A stretch of DNA of 64,000 nt from Paguma larvata (taxonomy: Eukaryota; Chordata; Mammalia; Carnivora; Viverridae). A program made the position numbers and the translations under genes. The stretch lies in the NCBI GenBank assembly GCA_030068075.1, contig CM057841.1, positions 34,513,030 through 34,577,029 on the forward strand. Reading direction: 5' to 3'. Positions 56,882 through 64,000 of this stretch are shown piece by piece. The notes below the pieces were generated by a model that was given only the letters and a program-made list of their open reading frames with translations, had not been told where the DNA came from and searched no databases. Position 1 is the first letter of the stretch, and every line of letters begins with the position of its first letter.

Positions 56882-57075
56882 GGGGCGCCTGGGTGGCTCA
56901 GTCAGTTAAGCCTCTGACTTTGGTTCAGGTCATGATCTCACAGTTCGTGGGCTTGAGCCCCACATCAGGCTCTGCACTGGTGGTGTGGAGCCTGCTTTCA
57001 ATTCTCTCTCTCCACCCCTTCTCCATTTACATTCTCTCTCTCTCAAAAATAAATAAACTTTAAAAGAAAGTCTTT
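56882..57075 (+). mobile_element. CAN-SINE
   Basis: ggggcgcctgggtggctcag through caaaaataaataaacttta. Confidence 0.95.
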
Positions 57076-57116
57076 TAAAAAAAGAAAGAAAAAAATGTTA
57101 AAAATTCAAACACATC

Positions 57117-57325
57117 AGGGACCTGGGTGGCTCAGTCGGTGAAGTGTCCAACTGCGGCTCAGGTCATGATCTCGCGGTCTGTGAGTTCGAGCCCCGCGTC
57201 GGGCTCTGTGCTGACGGCTCGGAGCCTGGAGCCTGCTTCAGATTCTGTGTCTCCCTCTCTCCCTGCCCCTCCCCCGCTCATACTGTGTCTCTCAGTCTCT
57301 CAAAAATAAAAAAGTATTAAAAAAA
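57117..57325 (+). mobile_element. CAN-SINE
   Basis: ggacctgggtggctcagtcg (first bases lost) through tcaaaaataaaaaagtatta. Confidence 0.95.
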
Positions 57326-57329
57326 AATC

Positions 57330-59510
57330 CAAATATGGTTGACTCACAATATAGAAAATATTAAAGACAATTCTGGGAGAAGCAAAACAATATCGAAGAC
57401 ATTAGCGCTTCCGGAATTCTCGTGCACACATCCCCTTATTACTCACCAAAACACTTTATCGACCTGATCTTTGTTCTCTAAATTACTTTCTAGTCGCCAA
57501 AAGTAAGACTCAACCAACCAATGGAACGAATGAACACGGTTTGTTTGTTTTTTAAATCGAAAACCAAAGGAGAATGAGGCGGTGTCTTTGCTGTATTCTC
57601 TGTCCCCGTGAGCTGTGCTCCTGAGACCACCTTCTGGGCAAAGCAAACATTTAAAAGGGTAGCTGCTTTACAGACACTTGAAGGAGAAGGGCCTTTGAGC
57701 GGGGAGCGAGACCGATCGGTCCTACGTACCAACTCTCTCTGACGGCAGATCCCATTGGAGAGAGTAATCTGTAATCACTTTCGCCAAACACAATCTACAC
57801 CTGCCGAGCGCATGTCCCCTACACCTGTTCCTACTCCCTGCTGGCTGGCTGACACCTACCTACATCACTGATATGCAGTCGTGGTTACCGTGCGACCCCG
57901 GAAACACAGAAAGGATGACACTGAAACCGGACCGTTCCACTGTAGGGACCGTATTTTCCAAACCAAAACTGAGGCCGCTCGCAAGGGCGAGAAAGTGCGG
58001 GCACACGGACGCAAGCGGGGAGCGGGCTCTGCCAGGGCCTATCCCCTCTGCATTCTTTCTCGGAAACGTATCATCTAGAAGCGTCCGGAAAAGGCAAAAA
58101 CTGCAACCGGGAAACCGACGTGGGCCTTTTCTGGCTGGAATCAGAATGAAATGGGCTGGGTTTGGAGGCAGTTTTGAAGAAGGGATGACAGGCCTGGTGC
58201 GGTTGGGTCGGGCATTAACTCCATAAAGGAATGTGGCAGTTATGAGTGATGGACTCGGGAGGCAGGTCTGTGCCTGATTTTTGTATTTTACCTGCCATCG
58301 ACTATATGCCTCAACCTGTAAGCTTCTTGGAGGTACCTCTTTTATATCGAATACGGTTACATAAAAGACTGTATGTTCTATTTGGATCAGCTCGGTTTTA
58401 CCTGACAAATTCAAAAAGAGTTTCACACGTACGGGCTTGAAAAACAAACTCGAAATAAATAAAACATTTAAATTCTAATAGCGCTCAAATAGGTCACCAA
58501 AGCACTTGGGGAGAACGTCCAACGTCCAACGGCTCGAAGCAGTCATCAGCCTCATAATAAAATCCAAATAAGGGAAAGCCTGCAATTAATTTCCTGGGAT
58601 TTAAACTATATCAGGTTCTTGTGAAAAATTACCTTCCGGACTGGCACCCATTGAAATGTAAATGGGTTCTTTCTTTATTCTCCAAACTCCCCCGTGTTTC
58701 TCCTCCCTGAATTTCCATTTGGAAACCCTGCGTATCTGTAGATGTCACAGTCGTTAGCTCTTTTTTTGTTGATAAGTGTGCGCTGCGTAGAGGTTTTTAT
58801 AACGGTTATCTTTCCTGTAATGAATACTCAGCAATTCAGGCCAGTCTTTTCAGCATGCTGGATGTAAGTGTCCCTTGATTAATGGACCTGTCAACTCGAT
58901 CTGCGGTTATCATGCGACAAAGGCTCAGCCTGAAAAATGTCGCTTCTTATCCCGGTTGCCCAAGCACTTCTGGTTTACCAGCTTTGTGCCCCTACCACAC
59001 GTACCTGGCATTTCCTTTTGGGTTTGGTTAATAATAAAGAAAGTTACATGAAAGTCGATAATTGAATTACTTAACCCAATAGAAATAATTTCTTTTGTTC
59101 CAACGATGGGCTCATAGGAGGGAGGGTGGGTTTTGTCTTCCGATTTTTTTCACTTCTGTCGGCTGAACCGCTACCTAACCATTTAAATCAATGTATAGAT
59201 CAATATAAACAGCATTCATTTTTGTCTCCATTCTGCCTGGAGTTAAAGCCTTGCAAGAATAGAGTTGCCTGGGAGGAAAAAAAAAAATCAAGTCCTTAAA
59301 TGAAATTATTCTGCTTTAGTAAATCAAAGACAGAGCGTCCGTTAAAATTAAGGCTGTATGCTTTGAAAGTCAATTTTGCATGTGCTTTTATGTGGTTGGA
59401 ATCCATTCAAGGGAGGAATCGGAGCCCTGAGTTTATTAATGAGCAGAATTACGGGCGACTCCGAGCTTCTGGATGGATAATATTCCTTTTTTTCCTAAAA
59501 GATTTTATTT
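57330..59510. other. long repeat-free AT-rich stretch
   Basis: More than 2 kb without a recognised repeat, unusual for this flank. An open minus-strand frame of 195 codons (57860-58447) lies here without exon signals or recognised relatives. A conserved noncoding element is possible. Confidence 0.35.
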
Positions 59511-59512
59511 TT

Positions 59513-59703
59513 GGGGCACCCGGGTGGCTCAGTCGGTTAAGCGTCTGACTTCGGCTCAGGGCATGATCTCGCGGTTTGTGAGTTCGAGCCCCGCGTCGGG
59601 CTCTGTGCTGACGGCTCGGAGCCTGGAGCCTGCTTCGGATTCTGTGTCTCCCTCTCTCTCTGCCCCTCCCCCACTCATGCTGTCTCTCTCCCTCTCTCTC
59701 CAT
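59513..59703 (+). mobile_element. CAN-SINE lacking its A-rich tail
   Basis: Near-consensus head and CT domain, ending in ctctctccattcccgcc with no aataaa tail. Confidence 0.95.
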
Positions 59704-59709
59704 TCCCGC

Positions 59710-61190
59710 CTCAGCCCACAGATATGGTTAGGCTCCTGCCGTTTCTGGCAGATGGGTGCCCTTTGATTTCCTTGCAAGCCAGTCTGAGAAATTCTGTGAT
59801 TCAGCAAGCGTTATTCCCTGTTTCGGTTTGCTGTCTCCAGGAGCATTACTCACAGCTGGAAGGATTACTCCAGGTTGCAATGGATAATTCAAATCTGATC
59901 GCACCAAGTTTCCGGTCTCCTTGTCTTCCAAAATTTCTTCTGTATCGTTGTCATGTAACGTTCTGACGGGGTAATTTAAAAGGGGATCTACCCTTTCAGG
60001 TAAATATGGTTTCCAAATGAATGCGGAATATTATTTTTTGGTACCAATTTTGTGGCCTCTGCTCCTTCCAGGCAGCTTCCTTTCCTTCCAAGTGCTGCTC
60101 ATTATAAATTTGCCCAGAGGCATCAGTATATTTTCCTCTGTAGAACTGAGGCCAATCTGAATTTAGAAGCTTTGACTTTTAAAAACTTGAGGCTTATCTA
60201 TGGAAGTTTTCAGTCTTATCTGAATTATTCTTTTAGACTCATTTGGAAACACATTGAGTTTTTTTCCCTTTCTTTAAGGAGCAAAACACATTGGTTTCAG
60301 AAACTTGGGGAGCGAAGGGGAGGGGGTTGGCCACAGCAGCCTCTACCCGCGTTTCTATCACTTTGGCTATGGGGAACCACGACTTTCCTGGATTTGCCGG
60401 TGCTGTGCGCTGGCAAAAGCCCTTGCCTCCTGGGGCCCTTCACAGGCCATGATAATTGGATCTACAGTCATTAATCTAGCTGATTGCTTTTCTTCTGAGA
60501 GCACGGTAACGGCTCTTATCTCAGGGAAAGGGCCAAATGGCTCCAGCAGGACCTCCGGCCTTAGGTTAAGCCCCAAGGTGCAGGACGACTGCCTGCCGTG
60601 CTCCATCTAAGGGCAGGCATTTCTATCAAAAGGAATGAAGGCCGAGAACTTGGAGACCCTACAAGGTGGTAAAAGCAGAGACGCTTGGGGCTGTCTAGCT
60701 CCTGGAGGGACTATTTACACACCAAAGGGCTGGTTAGGTTTCAGACCCATTAAGTATCGGAGGAGAGTCTTTCAAGAAGGAAGGTGACAGCCACCTCCTT
60801 CCTCTTTATGAGTGAGAACCATTACTTTTCCTAGGGCAGGAAAGTGAGAGGGAAGTTCTGGGGGAGCTGGGGGCGGCGGGGACATACTTACTTCTTACTC
60901 TAAGGCAGTTAATAAGCAATAAGATCTTAGATCCAAAACACCTTGTATGTGCATTCAGGATAAAGTTAATAACGATGAACATTAAAAACCAAACACGGAC
61001 AGACTGGGTTATTGGACTGCAGCGGATCTTTTCCCTCCTCCTCCGCCAATCATGACCAGCTCAGGAGAAGGGACGGAGTAGTATGTGCAATCAAAAGCTA
61101 GTCTTGCCTTTCCAGGCCGGGAGGTGCCTGGGATGCCTCAGGGCCAAGGTCAGCAACAGAGGTTGCAGCCCTTTGTGGTGCTGTCGGTCT
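59710..61190. other. unique flank, no gene seen
   Basis: No repeat recognised. A plus-strand frame of 140 codons (60052-60474) has no exon signals I can support. Confidence 0.4.
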
Positions 61191-61197
61191 GGGTCTG

Positions 61198-61398
61198 CGG
61201 AGTTGCCAGATAAGATACAGGACACCCAGTCAAATGTGAATATTGGATAAAGAACAAATAATTAATAGCACAAGTATATCCTAAATATTGCATGGGCCAT
61301 ACTTATGTTTTTATAACACCTCCATTCATGCTTTATCTGAAACTGAAATTTAACAGAGCATCCTGTGTTTTTACTTGCTGAATTTGACACTCTACCAT
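61198..61398. repeat. palindromic DNA-transposon-like element
   Basis: The left arm (gccagataagatacaggaca, cagtcaaatgtgaat) and the reverse complement of the right arm (aaaaacacaggatgctctgt, taaatttcagtttcagataa) resemble each other. This is an old inverted-repeat element; family not certain. Confidence 0.6.
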
Positions 61399-61453
61399 GA
61401 TGATAGTGACCTCTTGGGAGATGCCAGGAACTCATCTCCATCGAAAGAATAAA

Positions 61454-61505
61454 TTTATTTTTTTTAAGTTTATATTTGAGAGAGAGAGTGTGTGCGTGCA
61501 TACGT

Positions 61506-61536
<31 letters not shown>

Positions 61537-61707
61537 AGAGCAAGCAGGGGAGGGGCAGAGAGGAGAAAAAGATGGAGACTCCCAAGCAGGCTCCACACTG
61601 TCAGCACAGAGCTCGACACTGGGCTCAGTGTCACCGACTGTGAGATCATGACCTGAGCCAAAACCAAGAATCAGACGCTTAACAGATGGAGCCACCCAGG
61701 CGCCCCC
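61454..61707 (-). mobile_element. CAN-SINE with (TG)n expansion
   Basis: aagtttatatttgagagaga, a TG/CG-alternating run at 61488-61538, then gagccacccaggcgccccc. Duplication cgaaagaataaat/cgaaagcatacat. Confidence 0.92.
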
Positions 61708-61799
61708 GAAAGCATACATTTAAAAGGGCACTTAGACCTTTCTCTTCATTTCCGAAGGGATGTTGGAGGAGACAGTGCTCAGATACTGAATCCAGGAAA

Positions 61800-62170
61800 T
61801 GTTGACCTCCACGATTTATGTGTTATGGACGGAATGTGTCCCCAGTGTGGCCGTGTTTGGACATGAGGCCTCTGAGGAAATAATGAAGGCTAATGAGGTC
61901 ATAAGGGCGGGGCCCGGAGCCAACAGGGTAGTGCCCTTTGAAGAAGAGGCGGCAGGGAGCTCAAGCTGTCCCTCCCCAGGCACAGCAGAAAGGCCTTGCA
62001 AAGACAGCCGAAAGCGGCCATCTGCAAGCCATGAAGACAGCTCTCACCGGAAACCAAACCTGGGATCTTGGGTCTTCCTGCCTCCAGAACTACGAGAAAA
62101 TACATTTCTGTCATTTAAGCCACTCAAGCTGCGCTTTGTCATGGCGGCCCCAGCAAACCAAGGCATTATG
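61800..62170 (+). repeat. MaLR-like LTR fragment (assignment tentative)
   Basis: ggacggaatgtgtccccagt, gctaatgaggtcataagggc, gccatctgcaagccatgaag, ctgcctccagaactacgaga and tttctgtcatttaagccact follow a well-known old mammalian LTR-type repeat. No internal genes. Confidence 0.6.
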
Positions 62171-62269
62171 GGTACAGTTGGCTCAGGGAACGTCCACTGA
62201 ATTCTCTTATGACCACCCTGAGGGATTGTTTTCTCTCTCCCAGCTCGGAGATAGAACTCCTGAAGCCGG

Positions 62270-62330
62270 GAAATGATAGGAAGTGCTTGGCACATAGGAA
62301 GAATTTTTAAAAATACTCATTGAATGAATG
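62270..62330 (+). repeat. MIR/L2 3' end fragment
   Basis: aagtgcttggcacataggaa followed by ctcattgaatgaatgag. Confidence 0.55.
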
Positions 62331-62334
62331 AGAG

Positions 62335-64000
62335 TTACCCAGCTGAGGTGGCACTGGACGTCTGTCGCAGAGGCGGGACAGTGGCCTCGGAGGTCTTCCC
62401 CCCCCTCACCCCGCACTGTTTCTGTCTCCAGCCCAGGGATGCGGATTCCCTGACAATAATGCCTTTGCCCACATATGTTTGGATTTCCTCAGCTCTAATT
62501 TGGATTTACAGATTCCCTGCCTGATCCCCTCACAGCAGCACGGTGGACAAAACGAATTGAAGGCGAAAGCTCTCCGAACACGGAGGAGCACAGTCAACTG
62601 TGTTCTTAGTCTTACTCGTAAAGACCGCAGGGAGAGGCAGAGCAGCCTACGGGATGGCAAACGAGGAGGGTCTGTCTCAAGGATCTCTGCAGCCGTGTCC
62701 TTCTGCAGGACGGGAGGGCTGGGAGGGGCCTGTGGGGAATGTACCTTGAGGCCCAAGTTCTCCTTGTGGGGCGAATCTCTGCCTCCCAGGGGGTCTCCCT
62801 TCCACAGAGAAGCATTCAAATTTGATCTGGGGTCAAAACAGCCTCCTCTCTCCTCCATTCCCTCCTCTGAAGGTCTCTTCCCGATGCTTGAATTTAGAAA
62901 CCACAAGTGCCTGTACTAGACCAAAGAATCACACCCAGAACGGGTGGCCTAGATCTTGGATTTTAAACATCCGGGCGACTCCCCAAAGTATTTCTGTCCG
63001 CATCGGGGAGGCTTCTTTCTTTGTGAGCAACAGCCATCTCTGGCCGACTTAAGGCTGAGATGAATTTATTCAAAATGCACAAGGTAGCCCTTGTATGTGA
63101 TTAAGGAAAAGCTGCAGAGCAGGCCAGGAAGGACAGGAACATGACAGGAACAGGGATCCGAGCAAAGGGAACAAAGGGTGCGTGCGGTCAGGGTGCCGGG
63201 ACCACGACATACCTGTTCTGTTTTCTCTCTCTCCCTCCGTGTCTCATTGCCCTCCTAGCTGGGTGTTTTCAGCTGCAGATAAGATATCGTGACTAAGAAC
63301 AGCCTAGAAATAAAGCTATTTCATTGTCTCAAGTAACAAGTATTCTGGAGATGAGTGGTTTGTGGTTGGGCAACCACGTCACGGTCTACGTCGACGATTC
63401 TTTGGCCGTTCCGTCACAAAATGGCTGCTGCAGCTCCCCACATATCCCCTCACAACACTGCAAGCAGAAGGAAAAATAGCAGAAATAGGGGGTGTTCCTT
63501 TTTGTTAAGGAAGCCTCCCATCACCGTTCCCCTCACATACTTTGGTTGGAACTGGGTCACAAGGCCGCCTCTAGCCACAAGGAAGGCCGGCAAAGTGCGT
63601 GTCCGGCATACGTGATGAGAAGAGCAGTGATGGGCTTGTACCGGGCTTCGTCTCCCGGGGCCGCGCACTGCTGCTGCACAAAACTAAATCGGAGTTCTGT
63701 TAGCAAGGAGGAAGGGGCAGTAGCTTTCAGGATTCATGTTCCCTGGAAAGAGAGCCAACGGACCTACTTCGGGTCACCACGTTTGAGTCACAATGCACGA
63801 GTGAAAAGTGCTGTGTCAAAAAGGAGCAGGACCCTGCGGCTGGAAGAAGGTGGGGAGTGAAAGCTGAGTACGAAAAAGACACATCTCTCCCTCCCACTCC
63901 CATTGGCTTTTTCAGATAGTAGGTGTATACCAGTCTAGCAAGGACGGGCTCTATAATTTGTGGGACCCGGTACAAACAAACACGTGGGATGCCTTATTCA
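62335..64000. other. flank to window end, no gene seen
   Basis: Mixed unique sequence. Open frames on both strands (62406-62919) overlap and show no exon signals; nothing recognised. Confidence 0.4.

Noticed and set aside
60052..60474. 140-codon plus-strand frame
   Set aside because: Reasonable composition but no splice signals, recognised domain or promoter context.
62335..64000. 3' end of a neighbouring gene such as CNGB1
   Set aside because: CNGB1 lies upstream of KIFC3 in other mammals, but I saw no matching coding sequence before the window ends.

Overview
The window is nuclear DNA of a cat-like carnivore (feliform, most likely a felid). About 40 copies of a tRNA-derived SINE are scattered on both strands. 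Each has the CAN-SINE head (gcctgggtggctcag, then a pol III B box such as gttcgagcc), a CT-rich middle and an aataaa/A-rich tail, in the form abundant in Feliformia. Older MIR and L2 copies, one sizeable LINE-1 ORF2 fragment and a few old DNA-transposon or LTR-like fragments make up most of the remaining repeats. There are no bacterial-type operons, no CRISPR arrays and no RNA genes that I can recognise.

One protein-coding gene is supported: the 5' end of KIFC3, a C-terminal-motor, minus-end-directed kinesin, transcribed on the minus strand. Reading down in coordinate, a GC-rich CpG-island exon ends at 11555 with a consensus donor. The next exon (7769 to 7565) has a strong acceptor, carries the start codon at 7730-7728 and ends in phase 1. 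The third exon (4903 to 4761) continues the frame and ends in phase 0. Together they encode the first 103 residues of the long KIFC3 isoform, the proline/arginine-rich leader ahead of the coiled coil. The coiled coil and motor domain lie beyond position 1, outside the window. A further exon-like segment sits at 894-756. The island at 7.0-7.9 kb has extra minus-strand donors that may belong to alternative first exons.

The other ~52 kb (12-64 kb) is the upstream flank or long 5' introns of KIFC3. It is repeat-rich and has no recognised gene. The most notable part is a CpG-rich patch at 44.9-45.2 kb. It holds a minus-strand ATG in a near-perfect Kozak context, 77 open codons and a strong donor in phase 0. 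Splicing to the KIFC3 start-codon exon would give an uninterrupted in-frame N-terminal extension of 90 residues. Two RFX-type X-boxes were seen, one inside the first KIFC3 exon and one perfect palindrome at 39.98 kb.

Layout: 0-12 kb is the KIFC3 5' exons, introns and two CpG islands. 12-12.5 kb is a degenerate CA/CT tract next to the promoter. 12-34 kb is mixed unique sequence with MIR, L2 and SINEs. 34-43 kb is dense in SINEs, including nested ones. 44.9-45.2 kb is the CpG-rich patch. 51-53 kb is a LINE-1. 54.5-55.1 kb is a DNA-transposon-like element. 57-61 kb is mostly unique AT-rich sequence. I found no exciting undescribed system here; the best leads are regulatory and alternative-exon hypotheses for KIFC3.
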